From: Acidimicrobiaceae bacterium
Lineage (GTDB): Bacteria; Actinomycetota; Acidimicrobiia; Acidimicrobiales; RAAP-2
DNA: 13,254 nucleotides
Assembly (NCBI GenBank): GCA_030838245.1
Contig: JAUTXB010000064.1
Location: forward strand, 1 to 13,254
Reading direction: 5' to 3'
The position numbers were made by a program, and so were the translations under genes. Below, piece after piece: positions 7,267 to 13,254 of this stretch. Below the pieces are notes generated by a model. The model saw only the letters and a list, made by a program, of their open reading frames with translations. It had not been told where the DNA came from and searched no databases. Each line of letters starts with the position of its first letter. Positions within the stretch are counted from its first letter, which is position 1.

Positions 7267-8315
7267 AAGGACTCCATCTCGGCCAGGGCGCGCTCGCCCA
7301 AACGGCCGACTTGGACGGGGAACATGTCGACGTTGCTCCGGTCGCCGGCCGCGGCCCCGCCGGCGTAGCGGGCGTGGACCCCTTGGAGGATGCAGGCCAG
7401 CTTCCAAAAGCCGAACGCCTTGTAATAGGGCACGGCGGACAGGTCCCGGTCGGACTGCGATGCGTAGCGCGCCTCGAGCGCGGCCCGGCTGGAGAACCCG
7501 GGCAGCCGGGTCGGCCCGACGCCGATGAGCGAGGCCTCGGTGTCCTCGGGCTCGGTCCAGTACACGAGGAGCAGCCCGAGGTCGGCCAGAGGGTCACCGA
7601 GGGTGCAGAGCTCCCAGTCGAGGATGGCCTGTACGGTGCCGTCGTCGCCGATCACCGTGTTGTCCAGCCGGTAGTCGCCGTGGACGATGCCCACTCCTTG
7701 CTGCTCGGGCACCCGTGCGGCCAGCAGACCGTGGACCTGGTCGACGATCGCCGGCCCCGGTATCCCCTCCACCACCGACTGGGTGAACTGACCGTGCCAG
7801 CGCTTCAGCTGCCGCTCGATGTACCCCTCGTGCCGGCCGAACTGGTCGAGGCCCACCGCTTCGACGTCGACGTCGTGGAGGACAGCGAGGGTGTCGACCA
7901 AAGACTCGCCGGCGTGGCGGCGGGTGGCCTCGTCGAGGTCGGCGGCCGCCGCCTCATCCCGGAGGATGAGACCCTCCACGAAGTCCATGACGTAGAAGGG
8001 CGCGCCATTCACCGACGTGTCGGTGCACAGGCCGTAGCTCTCGGGGACGGGCACGTCGGTTCCGCCCAGGGCACTGATGACGGTGTGCTCGCGCTTCATG
8101 TCGTGGGCCGTCGGCAGCACGTGGCTGACCGGCGGGCGGCGGAGGGCCAGCGATCGGCCGGCGGCGTCGGTCACCCGGTAGGTCAGGTTGGAGCGGCCCC
8201 CGGCGATCAGCTGAAAGGTGAACGGCGCCTCGACCCCGTCGACGGTGGCCGTCAGCCACTCGCTGACCGCAGGTACGTCGATCCCTTCCACCAGTGTCGC
8301 TGAGCTTCCGGTCAT
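7263..8315 (-). CDS. APH-family phosphotransferase (ACAD10/11 N-domain-like)
   Basis: Protein-kinase-like phosphotransferase of the aminoglycoside phosphotransferase (PF01636) fold, 350 aa. It has the N-lobe FTFQLIAGGRSNLTYRV, the catalytic loop HGDYRLDN (212-219, Asp214 and Asn219) and the metal-binding Asp233 in AILDWELCTLGDPLADLG. YVMDFVEGLILRD is the hinge region. The extended GDPLADLG and the C-terminal YKAFGFWKLACILQGVHARY resemble proteins fused or adjacent to acyl-CoA dehydrogenases (ACAD10/11), some of which phosphorylate hydroxyacyl-CoAs. The substrate here is unknown and antibiotic resistance should not be assumed. ATG at 8315 is chosen because TAGCGT lies 7 nt upstream; the longer open frame runs antisense through the thioredoxin gene. 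It is first in an operon with the PAC2 gene (ATGA overlap) and the F420 enzyme. Confidence 0.9.
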   Translation of the reverse strand: MTGSSATLVEGIDVPAVSEWLTATVDGVEAPFTFQLIAGGRSNLTYRVTDAAGRSLALRRPPVSHVLPTAHDMKREHTVISALGGTDVPVPESYGLCTDTSVNGAPFYVMDFVEGLILRDEAAAADLDEATRRHAGESLVDTLAVLHDVDVEAVGLDQFGRHEGYIERQLKRWHGQFTQSVVEGIPGPAIVDQVHGLLAARVPEQQGVGIVHGDYRLDNTVIGDDGTVQAILDWELCTLGDPLADLGLLLVYWTEPEDTEASLIGVGPTRLPGFSSRAALEARYASQSDRDLSAVPYYKAFGFWKLACILQGVHARYAGGAAAGDRSNVDMFPVQVGRLGERALAEMESL

Positions 8316-8322
8316 GGATACG

Positions 8323-8328
8323 ACGCTA
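8323..8328 (-). promoter_or_regulatory. -10 element of the phosphotransferase operon (leaderless)
   Basis: On the minus strand TAGCGT ends 7 nt before the ATG at 8315, placing the transcription start at or next to the start codon. No Shine-Dalgarno sequence precedes the ATG (CGTATCC). The same hexamer at similar spacing precedes folP2. No -35 is recognisable. Confidence 0.6.
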
Positions 8329-8411
8329 CTTCCCTTGGCGAGGCGTTCTGTGAGCGTCCTCCGTTCCGCCTGCGTAGGGAGCTTTCCGGATCGAGATCGG
8401 GCTGTGCCCGG

Positions 8412-8417
8412 TATCCT
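8412..8417 (+). promoter_or_regulatory. -10 element of the thioredoxin-TPR gene (leaderless)
   Basis: TATCCT, a good TANNNT match, ends 7 nt before the ATG at 8425, and no ribosome binding site intervenes (TGTGCCG). Together with the minus-strand element at 8323-8328 it makes the 109-bp gap a divergent promoter region. The middle of that gap shows no clear palindrome. Confidence 0.6.
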
Positions 8418-8424
8418 TGTGCCG

Positions 8425-9144
8425 ATGATCGATGTCACCGATGCAACATTCGAGCAAGAGGTCCTGCGCCGCTCGAGCGAGGTCCCCGTGGTCGTGGACC
8501 TGTGGGCGCCGTGGTGCGGGCCGTGCCAGACCCTCGGCCCCATTATCGAAAAGGCGGTCGACGCCACCGAGGGCGCTGTCGTCCTGGCCAAGGTGAACGT
8601 GGACGAGAACCCCTCCATCTCGCAGAGCTTCCAAGTGAAGTCCATCCCCGCCGTCTTCGCCCTTCGGGACGGCAAGGTGGTCGACGGGTTCATCGGCGCC
8701 CAGCCCGAGGCGGCCGTGGCCGAGTTCGTGGCCAAGCTGAGCCCGCAGCCCACCGAGGCCGACTTGCTGGTCGAACAGGGCGTGGCCGCCCAGGACGTGG
8801 GACTGTTGCGACAGGCTCTGGAGCTGCAGCCGGACCATGTTGCCGGCATCATCGGCCTGGCCGGACTGCTCATCGCCGAAGGTGCGACCGACGAGGCACT
8901 GGCCGTCCTGGCCCGGATCCCCGAGACGCCCGAGACCCGCCGCCTCCAGGCCGAGGCGCGCCTGGCCGCACAGCAGGTCTCGGTGACCGACGAGGCGGTC
9001 GACGTGCTGCTCGACGGGCTCTTGGAGCGGGTCCGGGAGGACGACAGCGCCCGGCAGGAATTCGTCGACCTGTTGGAGACCCTCGACCCGGCCGACCCCC
9101 GGACCACCAGCTACCGGAAGGCCCTGTCGGCCCGCCTGTTCTGA
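8425..9144 (+). CDS. cnoX: Thioredoxin-TPR protein, CnoX/YbbN type
   Basis: Soluble cytoplasmic protein of 239 aa. Residues 1-105 form a thioredoxin domain with the redox motif WCGPC at 30-34 and the cis-proline loop SIPAVF (Pro75). Residues about 110-239 are helical and resemble the tetratricopeptide-like half of YbbN: EADLLVEQG, LRQALELQPDHVAGI, LAGLLIAEGATDEALAVL, then RKALSARLF at the end. YbbN/CnoX proteins are holdase chaperones that protect or hand over unfolding proteins under oxidative stress. E. coli CnoX has lost the catalytic CxxC, whereas this one keeps it, so reductase activity is expected (inference). ATG at 8425 is favoured because it starts at the thioredoxin domain and follows a leaderless -10; the frame is open further upstream but without homology. 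No signal peptide. The folP2-like gene follows 47 bp downstream, with its own promoter. Confidence 0.93.
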   Translation: MIDVTDATFEQEVLRRSSEVPVVVDLWAPWCGPCQTLGPIIEKAVDATEGAVVLAKVNVDENPSISQSFQVKSIPAVFALRDGKVVDGFIGAQPEAAVAEFVAKLSPQPTEADLLVEQGVAAQDVGLLRQALELQPDHVAGIIGLAGLLIAEGATDEALAVLARIPETPETRRLQAEARLAAQQVSVTDEAVDVLLDGLLERVREDDSARQEFVDLLETLDPADPRTTSYRKALSARLF

Positions 9145-9157
9145 ACGCGCCGAACGT

Positions 9158-9176
9158 TCTGGTCCTGCGGACCGGG
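9158..9176 (+). other. Small hairpin between the thioredoxin gene and folP2
   Basis: GGTCC-TGC-GGACC (9161-9173) is a perfect 5-bp stem that can extend by three further pairs, two of them wobble, on a 3-nt loop. It has no T-run after it and sits just before the folP2 -10, so it may be a weak terminator for the upstream gene or have no function. Confidence 0.3.
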
Positions 9177-9179
9177 AGG

Positions 9180-9185
9180 TAGCGT
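9180..9185 (+). promoter_or_regulatory. -10 element of the folP2-holA operon (leaderless)
   Basis: TAGCGT ends 6 nt before the GTG at 9192, consistent with transcription starting at or one or two bases from the G of the start codon. The preceding GGGAGG (9174-9179) is too far from the GTG (12 nt) to be a good ribosome binding site and would lie upstream of the start point. Confidence 0.55.
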
Positions 9186-9191
9186 CACACC

Positions 9192-10061
9192 GTGCCACCC
9201 TCCTTCCTCACGCTGGGCGACCGGACCGTGGACATCCGGTATCGGGCCGTGGTGATGGGCATCCTCAACCGGACCCCGGACTCGTTCTACGACAAGGGCG
9301 CCACCTACGACTTCGATGCCTTCCTGCGTCGGGCCGAGGTGCTGGTCGACGAAGGCGCGGACATTCTCGACGTCGGCGGGGTGAAGGCGGGCCCGGGCCC
9401 CGAGGTGACCGAGGCCGAAGAGCTCGAGCGGGTGATCCCGGCCATCGAGGCGCTCCATCACCGCTTCGACGTCCCGCTTTCGGTCGACACCTGGCGGGCC
9501 TCGGTGGCCAAGGACGCCTACGGCGCCGGCGCCGTGGTCGGCAACGACATCAGCGGGTTCGGCGATCCCGAGTACCTGTCGGTGGCCGCAGCCGCCGGGG
9601 CCACGGTGGTGGCCACCCACATCCGCCTCGGCCCCCGGATCCCCGACCCCGAGCCGGTCTATGACGACGTGGTCGAGGCGGTCAGCGCCTTTCTGGTCGA
9701 GCGGGCCACCCGGGCGACGGCCCTCGGGCTCACCCCCGATCGCATCGTCCTCGACGCCGGGCTCGACCTGGGGAAGACGGCCGAGCAGTCGCTCACCTTG
9801 TTGCGGGCCACCGGGACCCTCGCCGGGCTGGGGTACCCGCTGTTGCTCTCGGCCTCCAACAAGACGTTCCTGGGCAAGGTGCTCGACCTCGAGATCAACC
9901 AGCGGGGGCCGGCCTCGCTCGATGCGGCCGCCCTGGCCGTCTCGCTCGGTTGCCGCGTGGTCCGGGTCCACGACGTGGCCGGCACCCGTCACGTGTGCGA
10001 GGCGCTGGCCGCCATCGAGCGGGAGCGGGCCGAGGCCACGGCCGGTCGGGTCGGCGGTTGA
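9192..10061 (+). CDS. folP2: FolP2-like dihydropteroate synthase paralogue
   Basis: TIM-barrel pterin-binding protein of 289 aa in the dihydropteroate synthase family. Pterin-side residues are kept: NRTPDSF (26-32), SVDTWR with Asp99, GNDISG with Asn118, Asp188, Lys224 and RVHD (258-261). The loop that is GGESTRPG in true DHPS is GGVKAGPG here (62-69), so the Thr-Arg that helps hold p-aminobenzoate is absent. SRKS is replaced by SNKT (222-225). From memory, NRTPDSFYDKGAT and GGVKAGPG are hallmarks of actinobacterial FolP2 (M. tuberculosis Rv1207), which lacks DHPS activity and whose reaction is unknown. I therefore prefer FolP2 to FolP1. GTG at 9192 follows a leaderless-type -10. Its stop lies 2 nt before the holA ATG, so the two are co-transcribed. 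The second half (DAGLDLGKT) departs further from DHPS (DPGFGFGK). Confidence 0.85.
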   Translation: MPPSFLTLGDRTVDIRYRAVVMGILNRTPDSFYDKGATYDFDAFLRRAEVLVDEGADILDVGGVKAGPGPEVTEAEELERVIPAIEALHHRFDVPLSVDTWRASVAKDAYGAGAVVGNDISGFGDPEYLSVAAAAGATVVATHIRLGPRIPDPEPVYDDVVEAVSAFLVERATRATALGLTPDRIVLDAGLDLGKTAEQSLTLLRATGTLAGLGYPLLLSASNKTFLGKVLDLEINQRGPASLDAAALAVSLGCRVVRVHDVAGTRHVCEALAAIERERAEATAGRVGG

Positions 10062-10063
10062 CG

Positions 10064-11062
10064 ATGGCGGCGACGGTGACCGACGTGCGCCCTGCCTACC
10101 TGGTCAAGGGGGACGACCCCTCACTGGTGGCTCAGGCCACCCACGGGTTGACCGAGACCCTGGTGGGCGGGTCCGACCCCAGCCTGGCCGTGGAGGAATT
10201 CGGGGGTCCCGGCGCCGACGACCTGGACGTGGGCCTGGTGGTCGACGCCTGCACCACGCCGCCGTTCCTGGTGGAGCGCCGGGTGGTGGTGGTGCGCGAC
10301 GCCGGGCGGCTCAACGCGGCGGACGCGGCGCGACTGACCGCCTACTTGGAGGACCCACTGCCCAGCACGTCGTTGGTGCTGGTGGGCGGGGGCGGCACCG
10401 TCCCGGCTGCCCTGGCCAAGTCGGTGGGCAAGGTCGGCGAGGTGGTGAACACGGCGGTGGGCACCGGCCGGGCCCGGACCCAGTGGCTGGCCGAGCACCT
10501 GCGGGGCGCACCGGTCCGGCTGGATGGGCCGGCCACGGCCAAGTTGGGCGAGCACCTGGGCGGGGACATGGGCCGGCTGGCCGGCCTGCTCGACACGCTG
10601 GCTGCCGCCTACGGGGTCGGGGCCACGGTCAAGGTGAACGAACTCGCCCCGTTCCTCGGAGAGGCGGGCTCGGTAGCGCCGTGGGACCTCACCGATGCCA
10701 TCGACAGCGGTGACGCGGCGAAGGCCTTGGGGCTCCTCCACCGCATGACCGGCGCCGGCGAGCTCCACCCGCTGGCGGCCATGAGCCTGTTGCACCGGCA
10801 CTACCGCCAGATGCTCCGGCTCGACGGGTCGGGGGTGACCTCGCCGGAGGAGGCGGCCGAGCTGCTCGGCCTGCGCAGCGCCTACCCGGCCAAGAAGGCG
10901 CTGGCCCAGTGCCGGCGACTGGGGACGGCCCGGATCGCCCGGGCCATCAACCTGCTGGCCGACGCCGACCTGGACCTCCGGGGCGTGTCGGCCCTGCCGG
11001 GGGAGCTGGTGCTCCAGGTGTTGGTGGCCCGGCTCAGCCGGTTGGCCCGCCAGGGTCGCTGA
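10064..11062 (+). CDS. holA: DNA polymerase III delta subunit
   Basis: Clamp-loader delta subunit of 332 aa, the wrench that opens the beta sliding clamp within the DnaX complex. The N-terminal part has AYLVKGDDPSLVAQA and, in the AAA+-like core, TTPPFLVERRVVVVRDAGRLNAADAARL and a strand STSLVLVGGG. The C-terminal helical collar domain is AMSLLHRHYRQMLRL, then AYPAKKALAQCRRLG and LADADLDLRGVSALPGELVLQVLVARL, a pattern typical of HolA. Length fits the family (about 320-345). ATG at 10064 is 2 nt after the folP2 stop; the longer open frame upstream runs out of frame through folP2. No ribosome binding site is evident, which suggests translational coupling or reinitiation. In many actinobacteria holA sits beside comEC, so the folP2 neighbour is a less familiar setting. 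It converges on dnaE2 across 47 bp. Confidence 0.9.
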   Translation: MAATVTDVRPAYLVKGDDPSLVAQATHGLTETLVGGSDPSLAVEEFGGPGADDLDVGLVVDACTTPPFLVERRVVVVRDAGRLNAADAARLTAYLEDPLPSTSLVLVGGGGTVPAALAKSVGKVGEVVNTAVGTGRARTQWLAEHLRGAPVRLDGPATAKLGEHLGGDMGRLAGLLDTLAAAYGVGATVKVNELAPFLGEAGSVAPWDLTDAIDSGDAAKALGLLHRMTGAGELHPLAAMSLLHRHYRQMLRLDGSGVTSPEEAAELLGLRSAYPAKKALAQCRRLGTARIARAINLLADADLDLRGVSALPGELVLQVLVARLSRLARQGR

Positions 11063-11078
11063 GCGGCCTGCTCGGTCG

Positions 11079-11097
11079 GCCGGCTGCTCTGGCCGGC
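11079..11097. terminator. Possible bidirectional terminator between holA and dnaE2
   Basis: GCCGGC-TGCTCTG-GCCGGC forms a 6-bp all-GC stem with a 7-nt loop in the 47-bp gap between the convergent stops. There is no T-tract on either side, so it would be a non-canonical (I-shaped) hairpin at best. Confidence 0.35.
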
Positions 11098-11109
11098 AAG
11101 CTGCGCCGG

Positions 11110-13254
11110 TCAACGGAAGTCCCGCGAGGGGGGCACCGGTCCCAGCTCGAGAGGCTCGATCCGCTCGGCCACCAAGTTGATGGCCCCGTCGCCGCGCTCG
11201 AGCCGTCCCCGGACGACAAGGGCGGGGGAGAACCGGGCCACCGATCGCCATCGCACCCACGCCCCCCGGGAGCAGATCACGTTGACCATGCCCGTCTCGT
11301 CCTCGAGGTTCAAAAAGACGGCCCCGTGGGCGCTCTCGGGATGCTGGCGGTGGGTGACCACGCCCCCCACGGTGATCCGGTCACCGGAGCGGACGGTCTG
11401 CAGGTCGCCCGAGGCGATCACGCCCTGACGCCGGAGCTCCGGACGGGCCAGCTCCATGGCGGTGACGTCGGGGGTCATGCCCAGGGACCACAGGTCGTCG
11501 GCCACGTCCTCCCAGGCGGTGGCGGTGGGAAGCGATGGCGACTCGGTCCCGGTGACCATCCCCGGCAGGCGCCCCGGGGTGGCCTGGGACGCCGCCCCCG
11601 CCGCCCACACCAGGGACCGCCGGTTGCCGGTTGCCGGCTTGCCGTTCCTCACCGGCCCGTTGCCGTTGGTGGCCGGGCCGTTCCCCGCCGGTAGGTCGTC
11701 CAACGCACCGGCCGTGGCCAGCGCCTCCAGCTGGGCCCGGGTGGCACCGGCCCGGCGCACCAGGTCCTCCATGCCCGACCACGGCCGGCCGTCGGCGATC
11801 CGCTCGGCCGTCTCGCTCCCGACGCCGCGCACCGAGGACACCCCGAGCCGGATGGCGGGGCCCTCCCCCTCGAGCCCCTTCCCCTCGAGCTCCTTCCCCT
11901 CGAGCTCCGCGTCGGCCCCGCCCCGGTTGACGTCGGGGCGCAGGACGGTGACCCCGTGGCGCTTGGCGTCGGCGATCAGGCTCTGGGGTGACCAAAAGCC
12001 CATGGGCTGGGCGTTCAACAGTCCGGCGGTGAAGGCCGCCGGGTAGTGCACCTTGAACCAGGCCGTGGAGTACACCAGGTAGGCGAAGGCCACCGAGTGG
12101 CTCTCGGGGAACCCGAAGTTGGCAAAGGCGGCCAGAGCGGCAAAGACCTGTTCGGCCACGTCGGCAGACACGTCCCGGGCGGCCATCCCGGCGAACAGCC
12201 GGTCCCGGAGCCGGCCCATCCGCTCGCCCGATCGCTTGGCCCCCATGGCCTGGCGGAGCTCGTCGGCCTGGGCCGGGGTGAAGCCGGCGACGTCGATGGC
12301 GATCTGCATCAGCTGCTCCTGGAAGAGCGGGACGCCGAGCGTCCGCTTCAGTGCCGGCTCCAACAGGGGGTGGAGGTAGGTGATGTCCTCCTCCTTGTTC
12401 CGCCGGCGGATATAGGGGTGGACGGCGTTGCCCTGGATGGGCCCGGGGCGGATGAGGGCCACCTCGATGGCCAGGTCGTAGAAGCACCGGGGCTTCACCC
12501 GGGGCAGCGTGCCCATCTGAGCCCGGGACTCCACCTGGAAGACCCCCACGGTGTCGGCCCGGCACAACAGGTCATAGACCTCGGGCTCCTGGTCGAGGAG
12601 AGCCACGTCGATCTTGACGCCGTAGTGGTCCGACACCAGGTCCACCATGTGGTGGAGAGCGGTGAGCATGCCCAGCCCGAGCAGATCGAACTTGACCAGC
12701 CCGACGGCGGCGCAGTCGTCCTTGTCCCACTGCAGGACGCTTCGCCCGGGCATCCGGGCCCACTCCACCGGGCAGACCTCGACCACCGGACGGTCGCAGA
12801 TCACCATGCCCCCCGAGTGGATGCCGAGGTGCCGGGGGAAGTCGAGCACCGCCCCGGCCAGGTCGCGCACCATCGGCGGGATGGTCTCGTCGTCCTGCAT
12901 CGAATCGCCGCGGTCGACCGAGCCGGCCCACCCCTCTATGTCGGAGAGCGGGTGCCCGAGGGCCTTGCCCATATCGCGGAGAGCAGAGCGGGACCGGTAG
13001 GTGATGACGTTGGCCACCTGGGCTGCGTGCATGCGGCCGTAGCGCTCGTAGACGTACTGGATGACCTCCTCCCGCCGGCCCGACTCGATATCAACGTCGA
13101 TGTCGGGGGGCCCGTCGCGGGCGGGGGAGAGGAACCGCTCGAACAGCAGGCCCAGCGACACCGCGTCCACGTTGGTGATGCCGAGGGCGTAACAGACGGC
13201 CGAGGTGGCGGCCGAGCCGCGGCCTTGGCAGAAGATGTCCTCTTCTCGGCAGAA
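11110..13254 (-). CDS. dnaE2: Error-prone DNA polymerase DnaE2/ImuC (N-terminus missing)
   Basis: C-family DNA polymerase III alpha subunit of the DnaE2/ImuC type, used for damage-induced mutagenic synthesis with ImuA and ImuB. The visible 714 aa, read in frame to the window edge, hold the polymerase core and C-terminus; a full protein is usually 1050-1100 aa, so the PHP domain lies outside. Motifs, numbered from the first visible codon: CQGRGSAATSAVCY (9-22); PDIDVDI with catalytic Asp53 and Asp55; HLGIHSGGMVI; VKFDLLGLGML with the third catalytic Asp190; the DnaE2-typical SHSVAFAYLVYSTAWFKVHY and LLNAQPMGFWSPQSLI. A helix-hairpin-helix (VSSVRGVGSETAERIADG) and an OB fold (GGVVTHRQHPESAHGAVF, then LNLEDETGMVNVIC) follow. 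The ending SRDFR is shared, from memory, with M. tuberculosis DnaE2. All three catalytic Asp are present, so it should be active. It contains a 15-bp repeat and an Asn/Gly-rich linker. Confidence 0.95.
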   Translation of the reverse strand, partial: FCREEDIFCQGRGSAATSAVCYALGITNVDAVSLGLLFERFLSPARDGPPDIDVDIESGRREEVIQYVYERYGRMHAAQVANVITYRSRSALRDMGKALGHPLSDIEGWAGSVDRGDSMQDDETIPPMVRDLAGAVLDFPRHLGIHSGGMVICDRPVVEVCPVEWARMPGRSVLQWDKDDCAAVGLVKFDLLGLGMLTALHHMVDLVSDHYGVKIDVALLDQEPEVYDLLCRADTVGVFQVESRAQMGTLPRVKPRCFYDLAIEVALIRPGPIQGNAVHPYIRRRNKEEDITYLHPLLEPALKRTLGVPLFQEQLMQIAIDVAGFTPAQADELRQAMGAKRSGERMGRLRDRLFAGMAARDVSADVAEQVFAALAAFANFGFPESHSVAFAYLVYSTAWFKVHYPAAFTAGLLNAQPMGFWSPQSLIADAKRHGVTVLRPDVNRGGADAELEGKELEGKGLEGEGPAIRLGVSSVRGVGSETAERIADGRPWSGMEDLVRRAGATRAQLEALATAGALDDLPAGNGPATNGNGPVRNGKPATGNRRSLVWAAGAASQATPGRLPGMVTGTESPSLPTATAWEDVADDLWSLGMTPDVTAMELARPELRRQGVIASGDLQTVRSGDRITVGGVVTHRQHPESAHGAVFLNLEDETGMVNVICSRGAWVRWRSVARFSPALVVRGRLERGDGAINLVAERIEPLELGPVPPSRDFR
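11866..11910 (-). repeat. 15-bp x3 in-frame repeat in dnaE2 (ELEGK units)
   Basis: Three 15-bp units start at 11866, 11881 and 11896, each beginning CCCCTCGAGC on the plus strand. They encode the ELEGK-ELEGK-GLEGE stretch on the minus strand. It lies between the finger region and the helix-hairpin-helix, probably as a charged surface linker. The period is the same as in the MFS tail. Confidence 0.85.

Noticed and set aside
7263..8315. Aminoglycoside resistance gene
   Set aside because: The APH fold is shared by many metabolic kinases. The sequence is closer in pattern to ACAD10/11-type proteins, and the operon partners do not suggest resistance.
8218..8424. Upstream extension of the thioredoxin-TPR gene
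   Set aside because: The frame is open but overlaps the phosphotransferase start region and has no homology. The thioredoxin fold begins right at the ATG at 8425.
8316..9107. N-terminal extension of the phosphotransferase across the thioredoxin gene
   Set aside because: The extra residues are Ser/Arg/Thr-rich and antisense to a clear thioredoxin domain. The family fold begins after the ATG at 8315, which also has a promoter element in place.
9950..10063. Upstream extension of holA into folP2
   Set aside because: The added residues are Arg/Gly-rich shadow sequence of folP2. The HolA N-terminus (AYLVKGDD) sits just after the ATG at 10064.

Overview
This window looks like chromosomal DNA from a high-GC member of the Actinomycetota, possibly an Acidimicrobiia-type lineage (the lineage is inference). 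The evidence is heavy G/C use at third codon positions, a coenzyme-F420-type luciferase-like oxidoreductase, an actinobacterial PAC2-domain protein, a FolP2-type dihydropteroate synthase paralogue and a DnaE2 polymerase that resembles the mycobacterial form through its last residues. Several genes also appear to start at, or within a base or two of, their transcription start (leaderless mRNAs). No insertion sequence, phage gene, CRISPR array or plasmid function was seen.

Layout, left to right. A tRNA-Ala(GGC) gene on the minus strand lies at the left edge. A 223-bp gap follows, holding candidate promoters for the tRNA and for leuS and nothing else recognisable. leuS (plus strand) encodes leucyl-tRNA synthetase. 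A 115-bp gap then carries two ACGT-N2-ACGT palindromes and leads into a two-gene operon: a DHA2-type MFS exporter with an odd 5-residue-repeat tail, and a cysteine-free MerR-family regulator whose ATG overlaps the exporter stop. Converging on this from the right is a minus-strand operon of three genes: an APH/ACAD10-like phosphotransferase, a PAC2 protein and an F420-dependent luciferase-like oxidoreductase. They are joined by an ATGA overlap and a 4-nt gap.

A 109-bp divergent promoter region separates that operon from a plus-strand group: a thioredoxin-TPR protein (CnoX/YbbN type), a FolP2-like protein and holA (DNA polymerase III delta), the last two separated by 2 nt. At the right edge, converging on holA, is dnaE2/imuC (error-prone polymerase III alpha), whose N-terminus lies beyond the window.

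Functionally this is mostly housekeeping: translation (tRNA-Ala, LeuRS), replication and mutagenic repair (delta subunit, DnaE2), redox or chaperone function (CnoX-like) and folate-like chemistry (FolP2). Two small accessory operons, the regulated exporter and the phosphotransferase/PAC2/F420 enzyme set, have unknown substrates. I do not see a convincing wholly new system. The points most worth a second look are the paired operators with the self-regulating MFS-MerR operon, the 15-bp in-frame minisatellites in two unrelated genes, the set of leaderless promoters, the FolP2 active-site changes and the conserved-looking phosphotransferase-PAC2-F420 operon.
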